This document shows, one piece after another, positions 31,755-39,222 of a stretch of DNA of 64,000 nt. Origin of the DNA: JAMQPK01 sp963761975 (GTDB lineage: Bacteria > Acidobacteriota > Vicinamibacteria > Vicinamibacterales > JAMQPK01); NCBI GenBank assembly GCA_963761975.1, contig CAVXIR010000004.1, positions 1,984,001 to 2,048,000 of the forward strand, given 5' to 3'. The notes beneath the pieces are model-generated. The model was not told the DNA's origin and made no database searches. It worked only from the letters and a program-made list of their open reading frames with translations. The translations under genes were made by a program, and so were the position numbers. Numbering within the stretch: the stretch's first letter is position 1; every line of letters begins with the position of its first letter.

Positions 31755-31790
31755 CAGAGAAAAAAAGGGCGACGGCCCATTCAGACCGTC
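31755..31790 (-). terminator. Rho-independent terminator of the TonB receptor gene
   Basis: Read on the minus strand: GGGCGACGG, a 10-nt loop, CCGTCGCCC, then a run of T. It lies about 80 bp after the TonB receptor stop, on the far side of repeat block M. It excludes the ATG at 31780 as a start for the next gene. Confidence 0.85.
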
Positions 31791-31795
31791 GCCCA

Positions 31796-31863
31796 CGAAC
31801 CTAACAAACCTACGAACCTACGAACCCCACGAACTCTCCGAACCCTACGAACCCACGAACCTC
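31796..31863. repeat. CGAACCTA short-unit repeat (block M)
   Basis: About eight degenerate CGAACCTA/CGAACCC units lie between the TonB receptor stop and its terminator. Confidence 0.85.
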
Positions 31864-31867
31864 AGCG

Positions 31868-34800
31868 TCAGAAAATGTAACGAATCGACATCTGCATGCG
31901 CCGCTCGTTACGAGACGACGTCACCTTGCCGAAGTTCGTATCGGTCTGCACGCCCGTATTCGGGTCGAACACCGGCGTGTTGTCGATGTCCTGGAACGAC
32001 ACCTGGTTGAACAGGTTGTAAATCTCCAGGCGGTACTGCAACTGCTGAGAGCCCTTGAGCCTGATGTCCTTGAAGAACGAGAGGTCGTGGTTGTGCCAGC
32101 CCGGCTGCGTGAATTTCCACGAACGGCAGTCGTTGCCCCTCTGACCGGCACCGGTCAGCGGCTTCACTGCGGCCGTATTGAACCACTTGTCAACGCTATG
32201 CTCACCTCTCGGCAGATCGAGTTCGCCGTCGATGTTGTAGAGAGCGCATTGCTCGCCGCCGCCGGTGAAGTCGAAACTCGGGCTGTAGGTGACCACGCCC
32301 TGCGGCCGACCGGTATTGGTGCCGATGTTGCCGCGTCCCCCGCTGCCGAATGTGCTGATTCCGGAGACACGCCAGTTGTCGAGTGCCCACCGCACGGCCT
32401 TGTTTCCGCCGAAGAACCGGCTCACACCAGGCAACTCGACCTGGTAGGACGAGACGAGCACGTGTTCCTGAATATCTCTCCGCTGATCGATGTTCGGCAA
32501 CGTCGACCACACGTCATTGTTCCCGCTCCCGCCATACGTGTCTTCGTACCCGCGTGCGAACGTGTAACTGCCTGCCATTTCGAAGCGTCCGGTGAACCGG
32601 CGCGTCACCTGCAACTGCAGCGAGTCGTAGGACTGCCATCCACTGGGGCTCCCGATCTCGATGTCGTTGAACCCGAGGATCGGCCTCAGGAACACGTCGG
32701 GCAGCGCGCCCGGGTTTGAAGCCGACGCAGCGATCGTCGTGTCACGACTTGTCGGTAGGAACCGCACGCCCGCTGGCAACTCGTTGATGTTCACCTCGCG
32801 TACCACGTGTTTCGTCCGTGAGGCAACCCAAGCCGCGTCGACAACGATGTTCCGGCCGATCTCTCGCTGAATGGCCGCGGTGTAGCGGATGTTGTTCGGA
32901 CGTGCGTTCTCGGTCCGGATCGGACCGCTGGTATTCGGCACCACTGCGGTTGCCGAAGCGCCGGTCAGATACGAATCGAGGTCCGTGAACAGAACTTCCC
33001 TGTTGTAGCGGAAGGCCGCGTTGCCTCCGCCCTGCTGATAGCTGTTGCCGGCATAGCTGTCATGGAAAGAGCCCACAGCCGCACGAACGACGGTCCGCGG
33101 ATTGAGCGACCACGCCATGCCGATCCGCGGATCGAATTGTATGCCCGGATAGTCGATGAACCCGCTACTGCCACTATCCAGATAGTTGCCGTCTTCCTGC
33201 GTGACGAATCCGTTTATCTTGCAAGGGTTGGCACCATCCGGGATCACGCCGCAGGTGTAACCCGTTCCCGGCACAATCTGGCCGACGAAGGTTTGCGGCA
33301 GGATTTGACCCGTGCGAGGGTTCTGCGCACGCCGGCCTTGAGGCGTGGTGATGGGCCGGAAGAACACGGGCGGGTTGCCGCCCCATGCCGGATCGAAGCG
33401 CTCCTGACTGAACGCCGACGCCTCGTTGGCCTGCGTCAGGGGAACAGCCCATTTATACATGCGGACGCCGACGTCGAGTGTGACCTTCTGATTCACCTTC
33501 CACGTATCCTGGACGAACCACGCCCACGCTCTCTGACGCCGGTCGTCCGGCACACGGCCCATCGATTCGGTGTAGCGGAAGACGTGGCCGAGCACGGCGT
33601 TCGCGTACGCATACTGTGTGCTGAGCGGATCGTTCGCGTCGTGCGCGAAGTTGAACTCGCCGCCGAATACGCCTGAACGCGCCTGCCCGAAGAACTCGTC
33701 TTCGCGCATGATGCCCATCTTGTAGGTATGCGCGCCGCGGGTGTGCGTCAGGTTGAGGGCGACGTTGGCGTTGATGTCATCGCCCGTGATGGGCCAGCGG
33801 CCGTCGTAGAAGATGTCGGAGCACGGGGTCACCTGGTTGCCGCCGCAATCGGTCGTGCCGGAGCCGCTCGGCAGCGCGCCAAACCGCACCACCGGAATCA
33901 GGCCGAGCGGGTTGTGCTGTCCGGCGAATTGAGGAAGTCTCGCGATCTGCGGATAGGTCGACCGCTGAATCCCGCGCAGTGCTTCGTCGCTTCCCGGCGG
34001 CCCGTCTTCGACCTGGTCTGAGAAACCGGCGTTGAACTCCAGCACGGTCGACGTGTTGAGCACGCGCGTGTAGTCCGCCTTGACGGCGTTGACGAAGAAG
34101 TCGTATCGCTGGCTGACGAGACCCCACCGTGATGACGCACCGGCGACGTTATAGCCGACGCTCTTCGTGAACCAGTTTGAGTACTTGACGGAGATCGAGT
34201 CGCGGTCAGTGGGCCGATAGTCGACTCGCGCGAGTTGCTGCCGCCGTGGATGGTCGATGCTCGGCTCCTGATACTGGAAGTTGGCTCCCGGATCGCCAGT
34301 GACATTCGGCGGCGGCAGCAAATTCAGCAGCGCCTGGCCACGGGGATCGATCCGGTTCGCAGGAATGACGTTGTTCGGGAACTGCACACCCGTCGTCGGA
34401 TCGATAATCTGGATGAGCGTGCCGTTCGGTCGCCGCGTCTGCGAGAAATCGCCGTTCCGCTCGAGAGCCGTCGGCATCGTGTAACGCCGCAAGATGTTCA
34501 CGTCTTTCAGCCGCGTGTCGTCAACCGAATAGAAGAAGAAGAGCTTGTTCGTGGCGATCTTCGGAACGGGACCACCCAGCGTGCCGCCCAACGTCGAATA
34601 CCGGTAGAACGGCTTTGGAGTGCCCGTCCGATTATTGAAGAAGTTGGTCGCGTTCCACATCTCGTGGCGCTTGTACCAGTAACCGGTGCCGTGGTATTCC
34701 GCACCACCGCGCTTGGTGATGATGTTGACCTGGGCGCCGCCTTTCAACCCGTACTCGGCCGTGTAGTTGCTCATCTGCACGTTGATTTCGGCGATGGCGT

Positions 34801-35443
34801 CCACGTTGGTCGCATTGCTGAAGCTGCCGCCTCCGCCGCCGTCACCACCGTTGATGCCGTCGACGTAGATGGTCTGCCCGGTGCCGCCCTGAATGTTCGG
34901 CACGGGTGTCGAGAAGCTGCCGCCAAAGGTCTCCTGGTCGTTGGCCAGCAGGCCAACGCCGGGGAGAATCTTCAGGAACGAGATTGGATCGCGCCCGCGA
35001 ATCGAGAGGTTCTCCACCTGCTTCAAATCGAGGAGCGCCATCTGCGACGTTTGCGACATCGCCACCACTTCGCCAATGGCACTGACCGTGACCGCCTCGG
35101 CGAGCGTGCCGACTTCCAACTTCACAGGCGGCAGCTGCAGGCGGTTGTTCGACACCACCATGTTGCTGCGCCGCTCGAACGGCCTGAACCCCGTGAGCTC
35201 GACGCGGACCGTGTAAGGACCGGGCTGCAAAGCAGGAAACGTGAAGAGGCCAACCTCATTCGTGACGGTGCGGCGGACCTCCTGAGTTTGTTCGCTGGTG
35301 AGGATCACATCGGCGCCGGGAACGACTTGATCCTGCGCATCGACGACGGTCCCCAACACGGAACCGGTTGTGGTCTGCGCTGATGCATCGATCGCAACCA
35401 TCATCAGCAGGACCAAAGCGACCATTGCCCTGAAGTACCTCAT
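31868..35443 (-). CDS. TonB-dependent receptor with carboxypeptidase-regulatory domain (Oar/CirA-like)
   Basis: 1191 residues from MRYFRAMVALVLLMMVAIDASAQ, a signal peptide, with GGGGAGGG before the start. Residues about 25-105 are a carboxypeptidase-regulatory beta-sandwich (GSVLGTVVDAQDQVVPGADV...GPYTVRVELTGFRPFER). The plug is at about 110-240 (SIRGRDPISFLKILPGV, TIYVDGINGGDGGGGG). The rest is a 22-stranded barrel ending in an aromatic residue (RRMQMSIRYIF), the sorting signal for the outer membrane. This Acidobacteriota family imports large substrates by TonB energy. A sigma70-type promoter and paired TTTACCG sites lie upstream, and a strong terminator follows. Confidence 0.93.
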   Translation of the reverse strand: MRYFRAMVALVLLMMVAIDASAQTTTGSVLGTVVDAQDQVVPGADVILTSEQTQEVRRTVTNEVGLFTFPALQPGPYTVRVELTGFRPFERRSNMVVSNNRLQLPPVKLEVGTLAEAVTVSAIGEVVAMSQTSQMALLDLKQVENLSIRGRDPISFLKILPGVGLLANDQETFGGSFSTPVPNIQGGTGQTIYVDGINGGDGGGGGSFSNATNVDAIAEINVQMSNYTAEYGLKGGAQVNIITKRGGAEYHGTGYWYKRHEMWNATNFFNNRTGTPKPFYRYSTLGGTLGGPVPKIATNKLFFFYSVDDTRLKDVNILRRYTMPTALERNGDFSQTRRPNGTLIQIIDPTTGVQFPNNVIPANRIDPRGQALLNLLPPPNVTGDPGANFQYQEPSIDHPRRQQLARVDYRPTDRDSISVKYSNWFTKSVGYNVAGASSRWGLVSQRYDFFVNAVKADYTRVLNTSTVLEFNAGFSDQVEDGPPGSDEALRGIQRSTYPQIARLPQFAGQHNPLGLIPVVRFGALPSGSGTTDCGGNQVTPCSDIFYDGRWPITGDDINANVALNLTHTRGAHTYKMGIMREDEFFGQARSGVFGGEFNFAHDANDPLSTQYAYANAVLGHVFRYTESMGRVPDDRRQRAWAWFVQDTWKVNQKVTLDVGVRMYKWAVPLTQANEASAFSQERFDPAWGGNPPVFFRPITTPQGRRAQNPRTGQILPQTFVGQIVPGTGYTCGVIPDGANPCKINGFVTQEDGNYLDSGSSGFIDYPGIQFDPRIGMAWSLNPRTVVRAAVGSFHDSYAGNSYQQGGGNAAFRYNREVLFTDLDSYLTGASATAVVPNTSGPIRTENARPNNIRYTAAIQREIGRNIVVDAAWVASRTKHVVREVNINELPAGVRFLPTSRDTTIAASASNPGALPDVFLRPILGFNDIEIGSPSGWQSYDSLQLQVTRRFTGRFEMAGSYTFARGYEDTYGGSGNNDVWSTLPNIDQRRDIQEHVLVSSYQVELPGVSRFFGGNKAVRWALDNWRVSGISTFGSGGRGNIGTNTGRPQGVVTYSPSFDFTGGGEQCALYNIDGELDLPRGEHSVDKWFNTAAVKPLTGAGQRGNDCRSWKFTQPGWHNHDLSFFKDIRLKGSQQLQYRLEIYNLFNQVSFQDIDNTPVFDPNTGVQTDTNFGKVTSSRNERRMQMSIRYIF

Positions 35444-35498
35444 ACCCTCCCCTTTCTTGGCGGTATGTGTGTTTGGCAGAGAGATATTGTGCGGGGGT

Positions 35499-35527
35499 AA
35501 GTTACCGAGGGCGGTGAAGGCTGTCAA
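35499..35527 (-). promoter_or_regulatory. Sigma70-type promoter of the TonB receptor gene
   Basis: On the minus strand TTGACA (35527-35522), a 17-bp spacer and TAACTT (35504-35499). It lies 56 bp upstream of the ATG at 35443. Confidence 0.65.
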
Positions 35528-35542
35528 GAAAAAACAGGCCAC

Positions 35543-35576
35543 TTGACCGGTAAAGTTACGCTACTTTACCGATATA
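35543..35576. promoter_or_regulatory. Paired TTTACCG operator-like sites upstream of the TonB receptor
   Basis: TTGACCGGTAAAG (35543-35555) and CTTTACCGATATA (35564-35576) form an inverted pair just upstream of the -35 box. They match the CTTTACCGGTAAAG palindrome at 47753-47766. Confidence 0.45.
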
Positions 35577-35584
35577 GCTGCACG

Positions 35585-36751
35585 TTAGATCCAAAGCAAC
35601 GGCTGCCGGACAACAAAATTCCGGATCACCTCGTCGACGGTCGGATCCGAGTCCAGTTTCAGCCACAAGTCCACATACTCTGGCCGAACGAGTGCTCGCC
35701 CCGCAAATAACAGACTCGGATGGCGAACCGGCCAGTTTTCGTGGTACTGGACGTCGGGTTTATGCGGCCAGCGCGATTTATCGGCGATATACGGAAACAT
35801 GAATTGCATCATCTTGCGCATGCCCCGCCCATCGGGCAATTCGAATCGCCAGAGGTCGTCGCGCGAATCGGATAACGTCTGGCAAACGATCGTAAAAGCG
35901 TCGAGGTTGAACAGCGAGTAACCGTACGGCTTGGTCCGCGCAATCTCGAGCGGGAAACTGCCGTCCGCCGCCACCTGTGTCGGAACCAGCACGGTCTTGT
36001 AACGGGTGCGACAGAACGTCATGAGCTCTCGATCGCCGGTGTAGCGCGAAAACTCGCCGACCTGCGCGACCCAGCACGTGCCGTGGTTGTTCTCTGCGTT
36101 GCGCTCATCAATCCCGTACTGATGAGTCGTCATCCAGGTGAGATAGCGCGTGAACCACTCGCGAACACCTGTGCGATCGTTCGACGACATCGCGCCCGAT
36201 CCGTCGAGCACGCTTGCCGCGCGGGCAACCTCCACCAGATGCAGCGTGTCGATGATGCCGATGCCGCGGCCGGTGAAGTGCCCTTTGATGGCCTGCCCGT
36301 AAAGCAGGTGCGGGTTCATCAGCGTGTCGCCGTCGACGAACCAGGCGCGCAGGTGACGCACCGCGTGATCGGCGTAACGGCGCTCGCCCGTGACCTTCCA
36401 CGCTGCCGCAAGTGCAGGCACCTGCAGGCTCAGGCGCACCATCGCCTGCCGATGGCCGACGAAGTTATCCGGATTGGTCTCGCCGTCACGCCGGATGTAC
36501 GGGCCGTCGGGATTCTTCGGGTCGGGCCACCAGTAATCACCCTCGGAAAAGAAGTCGTGTTTCCCTCCGGCGCTGCGCGGACTGCTCGTCGCCGTAATCG
36601 TGATTGGGTTTTCGCCGAGGTATTTGTTCGCCGCGCGCAGCACGCGCTCGCGCTCGATGGTGGCGAGGTCGAAAGTGCGCGCTTGTGCGAGGGCAAGTGT
36701 GCCGAGGGACACAACCCCAAAGGGAAGACCGAGAAACGTACGCCTATCCAT
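35585..36751 (-). CDS. Tat-exported alginate-lyase-superfamily protein
   Basis: 388 residues. The N-terminus MDRRTFLGLPFGVVSLGTLALA has the twin-arginine RRTFLG signal. The mature chain is an (alpha/alpha) toroid of the alginate lyase family (PF05426): GDYWWPDPKNPDGPYIRRDG, FVGHRQAMVRLSL, and the active-site AENNHGTCWVAQVG (Asn-His). It ends with WPHKPDVQYHENWPVRHPSLLFAG. Such enzymes cleave uronic polysaccharides by beta-elimination in the periplasm. It faces away from the TonB receptor promoter area on the same strand and could degrade the imported glycan. That link is inferred. Confidence 0.88.
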   Translation of the reverse strand: MDRRTFLGLPFGVVSLGTLALAQARTFDLATIERERVLRAANKYLGENPITITATSSPRSAGGKHDFFSEGDYWWPDPKNPDGPYIRRDGETNPDNFVGHRQAMVRLSLQVPALAAAWKVTGERRYADHAVRHLRAWFVDGDTLMNPHLLYGQAIKGHFTGRGIGIIDTLHLVEVARAASVLDGSGAMSSNDRTGVREWFTRYLTWMTTHQYGIDERNAENNHGTCWVAQVGEFSRYTGDRELMTFCRTRYKTVLVPTQVAADGSFPLEIARTKPYGYSLFNLDAFTIVCQTLSDSRDDLWRFELPDGRGMRKMMQFMFPYIADKSRWPHKPDVQYHENWPVRHPSLLFAGRALVRPEYVDLWLKLDSDPTVDEVIRNFVVRQPLLWI

Positions 36752-36784
36752 GGCCGCCCATCTTATCGTGCGAGGCACGGCGAT

Positions 36785-36850
36785 TGTGCGAGGGCACGGA
36801 GGCATATCCCAACACGGAAGGCACGGGGTCACGGAGACGCACGGTGAAGA
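36785..36850. repeat. Outer arm of composite element 2, left (CACGGA repeats)
   Basis: Degenerate GGCACGGAGG and CACGGGGTCACGGAG units. Their inverse (GTGACTCCGTG, CCTCCGTGC) is at 37212-37268. Together they bracket the second cruciform element. Confidence 0.75.
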
Positions 36851-36935
36851 ATTGGCCTATCAAGAGAAATTCTCTGCCGGTCATTCCTACACGCGCCTGA
36901 GAGGGACTGTTCTCAACATGGAGATTGGAAGCCTC

Positions 36936-37070
36936 GCATCGACGTCGCGCCTCGGGCGCACCCGAACGAGACGACGCCCGAATATCAAGAGCCAGGAAAT
37001 CAGTCGCTCTTGTATTCGAGCGTCGTCTCGTTCGGGTGTGGGCCGCAGACGCGGCCCACGACGTCGATGC
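36936..37070. repeat. Four-way-junction cruciform element, copy 2
   Basis: 135 bp, the reverse-orientation partner of the element at 28256-28393. Terminal stem GCATCGACGTCG (36936-36947) with CGACGTCGATGC (37059-37070). Hairpin CGCC-TCG-GGCG (36948-36958). Long stem 36959-36992 with 37006-37038, one mismatch and one bulge, loop 36993-37005. Hairpin TGGGCCGC-AGAC-GCGGCCCA (37039-37058). Confidence 0.9.
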
Positions 37071-37211
37071 ACCCACACCGAGGGACCTGAGGCCGCCCAG
37101 GAAGTCCGTCACGAAGCACGTCGTGCCGTCGTGTCGCCCTGTCCTTCCTCGCTCCAACATTGCTCAAGGAAACGTCGAGCGCTTCGTCGTGGGTTGCGGC
37201 CTCCATCCAGC

Positions 37212-37268
37212 GCGGAGTAGCTCAGTGCCCCCGTGACTCCGTGTTTAGACACGCAACCCTCCGTGCTC
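37212..37268. repeat. Outer arm of composite element 2, right
   Basis: CCCCGTGACTCCGTG ... CCTCCGTGCTC, complementary to the arm at 36785-36850. The sequence before it (37207-37219) looks like a tRNA D-arm only by chance. Confidence 0.7.
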
Positions 37269-37275
37269 TCCTAAC

Positions 37276-37305
37276 TTGACGACGACATCAAAATGATATC
37301 ATAAT
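37276..37305 (+). promoter_or_regulatory. Sigma70-type promoter of the SPFH/Arc operon
   Basis: TTGACG (37276-37281), 18-bp spacer, CATAAT (37300-37305). It is covered by the palindromic operator at 37283-37312 and lies about 20 bp before the ATG at 37324. Confidence 0.7.
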
Positions 37306-37312
37306 GATGTCG
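37283..37312. promoter_or_regulatory. Palindromic operator over the SPFH/Arc promoter
   Basis: CGACATCA (37283-37290) and TGATGTCG (37305-37312) flank a perfect inner palindrome ATGATATCAT (37293-37302), with AA on both sides. The site overlaps the -10 box and spacer. The Arc-like ribbon-helix-helix protein encoded third-hand downstream is the obvious candidate repressor. Confidence 0.75.
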
Positions 37313-37323
37313 AGGTCACAGCG

Positions 37324-38202
37324 ATGGCACATGAAAAGGAAGTCGGCGGCCTGTCGGGTTGGCTTATGGTGTTCGTCATTCTGCTCGTGGGCGTGATCAC
37401 CGTCTGGATAATGGCCACGTCCGAGACGACGTCACGCGGCCTCGACTGGATCATGGCCGCGGGGGTCGTCATCCTCGTGCTCGACGGCGTGTGTATCGCC
37501 GGTTTCACCGTGGTCAATCCGAATGAAGCGTCGGTCGTCACGCTCTTCGGCGTCTACAAGGGCACCATCAAGCGCGCCGGGTTCTGGTGGGTCAATCCGC
37601 TGACGACGCGACGCAAGCTGTCGTTGCGTGTGCGCAACTTCGAAAGCGCCAAGCTGAAGGTCAACGAGCGCGATGGCAACCCCATCGAAATCGCGACAGT
37701 GGTCGTCTGGCGCATCGTTGAAACCTTCGAAGCGGTCTTCAACGTGGACGACTACGACAACTTCGTGCACGTGCAGAGCGAGGCGGCCGTGCGAAATCTC
37801 GCAACGACCTATCCTTACGATTCGCACGAGGACGCGAAGGTGTCGCTTCGGCTGTCCACCGGCGGCGAGGTCGCCGATCGGATGCGCCACGAAATCCAGG
37901 AGAGACTCTCGAAAGCCGGCATCGAGGTCATCGAGGCACGCATCAGCCATCTCGCGTACGCCCCGGAAATCGCGGGCGCGATGCTGAGGAGGCAACAGGC
38001 CGCCGCCGTCATTGCCGCGCGGCAGTTGATTGTGGAAGGCGCCGTCGGCATGGTGGAGATGGCGCTCAACGAGCTGAGCCGCAAGAACGTCGTGGCGCTC
38101 GACGAAGAGCGCAAGGCGGCGATGGTGAGCAACCTGCTCGTCGTGTTGTGCAGCGAAAAGGGCGTCGAGCCGGTCGTCAATACCGGGACGCTGTACCAGT
38201 AG
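37324..38202 (+). CDS. SPFH-domain membrane protein
   Basis: 292 residues with two N-terminal transmembrane helices (about residues 12-34 and 42-62). A band-7 domain follows: NPNEASVVTLFGVYKGTIKRAGFWWVNP, KVNERDGNPIEIATVVVWRI, LRLSTGGEVADRMRHEIQERLSKAGIEVIEARISHLAYAPEIA. It ends in a helical tail without the QmcA coiled coil. It forms membrane scaffolds. The downstream Arc-like and DUF3592 genes make up an operon; the SPFH-Arc pair is a recurrent bacterial association. Expression is probably controlled by the operator at 37283-37312. Confidence 0.92.
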   Translation: MAHEKEVGGLSGWLMVFVILLVGVITVWIMATSETTSRGLDWIMAAGVVILVLDGVCIAGFTVVNPNEASVVTLFGVYKGTIKRAGFWWVNPLTTRRKLSLRVRNFESAKLKVNERDGNPIEIATVVVWRIVETFEAVFNVDDYDNFVHVQSEAAVRNLATTYPYDSHEDAKVSLRLSTGGEVADRMRHEIQERLSKAGIEVIEARISHLAYAPEIAGAMLRRQQAAAVIAARQLIVEGAVGMVEMALNELSRKNVVALDEERKAAMVSNLLVVLCSEKGVEPVVNTGTLYQ

Positions 38203-38288
38203 TTGCACTGAAGCCGATCGTCGTCGCAACCAAAGCCGAGGCGGCGAAGGCACAGGCCGTGGGGGTGGGGCCCCGCGACAACTGACAA

Positions 38289-38492
38289 ATGGATAAAAAA
38301 GGATTTCCCCTTCGGCTCGATCCGGAGATCTACGACGCTCTACAGCGGTGGGCCGCTGCCGAGCTGCGCAGCGTCAACGGGCAAATCGAGTATCTGCTCC
38401 GTTCTGCGTTGCGGGACGCGGGACGGCTGCCAGGCGGCGATCCAGCGCAGAATTCGGATGGCGACATTGCAAAACCAAAGCGCGCGAAATAG
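38289..38492 (+). CDS. Arc-family ribbon-helix-helix DNA-binding protein
   Basis: 67 residues: KKGFPLRLDPEIYDALQRWAAAELRSVNGQIEYLLRSALRDAGR. The beta-strand FPLRLD, then two helices with the SVNGQIEYLL segment, is the MetJ/Arc fold seen in Arc repressor. It lies 86 bp after the SPFH gene. It likely binds the 30-bp palindrome at the operon promoter as a dimer of dimers. Its 3' end overlaps the DUF3592 gene by 35 bp. Confidence 0.9.
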   Translation: MDKKGFPLRLDPEIYDALQRWAAAELRSVNGQIEYLLRSALRDAGRLPGGDPAQNSDGDIAKPKRAK

Positions 38493-39222
38493 CCCGGCGC
38501 TGCCGGCAGCACTGTTGCGGCCGACACCGCGCCACGTCCGGCTGAACGCGTCGGGTGCGATGGTCGTGGCTGTCGCGGTTCTGCTGCTCGCGGGGGGAGT
38601 GTTCGCCGAGGTTCATCTCTATCGGCGCGCGAAGATCTCAGAATCGCGCGTGGTGCGTTTCGAGTCGGAGCGGGTCGTCACTGGTGCGCAAGTCACCGGT
38701 GTGCAAAGCCGTAACGGCGAGAACGGGCGGCGCATCACGATGACCTACCAGTACGCCGTCAATGGACGGGAGTACACGGGCTCGACGACCGTGCGCGTCT
38801 CTGAGCATGATCCTTCCAGCGTAGGCTCGCCGGTCGCCGTGTGGTATCTGCCCTCTGAACCCGATGCGAGCTGGATGGACGGCGACGCGCCACGCGTTCA
38901 GCCGACGTGGCCGGCGCTCGCCCTGTTCGCAGCATGCGGCTTCACCGCCCTTTGGCTGATTGTGGTCATACGGAGGCAGTCGAATCTGCTCACCTATGGC
39001 CGGCCAGCGCTGGCGGTCATTCGGAAGGTTGAAAAGAAGAGATCAGACGAAGGCTGGCGCGTGCACTATGAGTGGACGCTCCTGAGCGGAGCCACGCGGA
39101 CGGGACGGTACAGCCAGGGAAAGAACCCGCCGGTCGTCGGCACGACGATTCCAATTCTGTACGATCGCGATGAACCCTCGCGCAACAGCAGGTACCCGCT
39201 GTCACTTGTCAGGGTCGTTTGA
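38458..39222 (+). CDS. DUF3592-domain membrane protein
   Basis: 254 residues with two transmembrane helices (AMVVAVAVLLLAGGVFAEVHLY and ALALFAACGFTALWLIVVI). The DUF3592 core lies between them: ARVTGVQSRNGENGRRITMTYQYAVNGREYTGSTTVRVSEHDP, VAVWYLPSEPD. A second copy follows the last helix (ALAVIRKVEKKRSDEGWRVHYEWTLLSGATRTG). The ATG is inside the Arc gene, so translation is coupled. The protein probably lies in the same membrane compartment as the SPFH scaffold. It converges on the gene at 39209, overlapping by 14 bp. Confidence 0.82.
   Translation: MATLQNQSARNSPALPAALLRPTPRHVRLNASGAMVVAVAVLLLAGGVFAEVHLYRRAKISESRVVRFESERVVTGAQVTGVQSRNGENGRRITMTYQYAVNGREYTGSTTVRVSEHDPSSVGSPVAVWYLPSEPDASWMDGDAPRVQPTWPALALFAACGFTALWLIVVIRRQSNLLTYGRPALAVIRKVEKKRSDEGWRVHYEWTLLSGATRTGRYSQGKNPPVVGTTIPILYDRDEPSRNSRYPLSLVRVV

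Noticed and set aside
36600..37220. Plus-strand gene of about 206 codons through composite element 2
   Set aside because: The first part is antisense to the Tat-exported lyase and the rest is the inverted-repeat element.
37205..37270. tRNA gene (GGAGTAGCTCAGT looks like a D-arm)
   Set aside because: No anticodon or T-arm can be formed. The sequence is the outer inverted arm of composite element 2.
38203..38288. Small gene of about 28 codons between the SPFH and Arc genes
   Set aside because: The frame is open but has no usable start codon with a ribosome binding site and no known resemblance.
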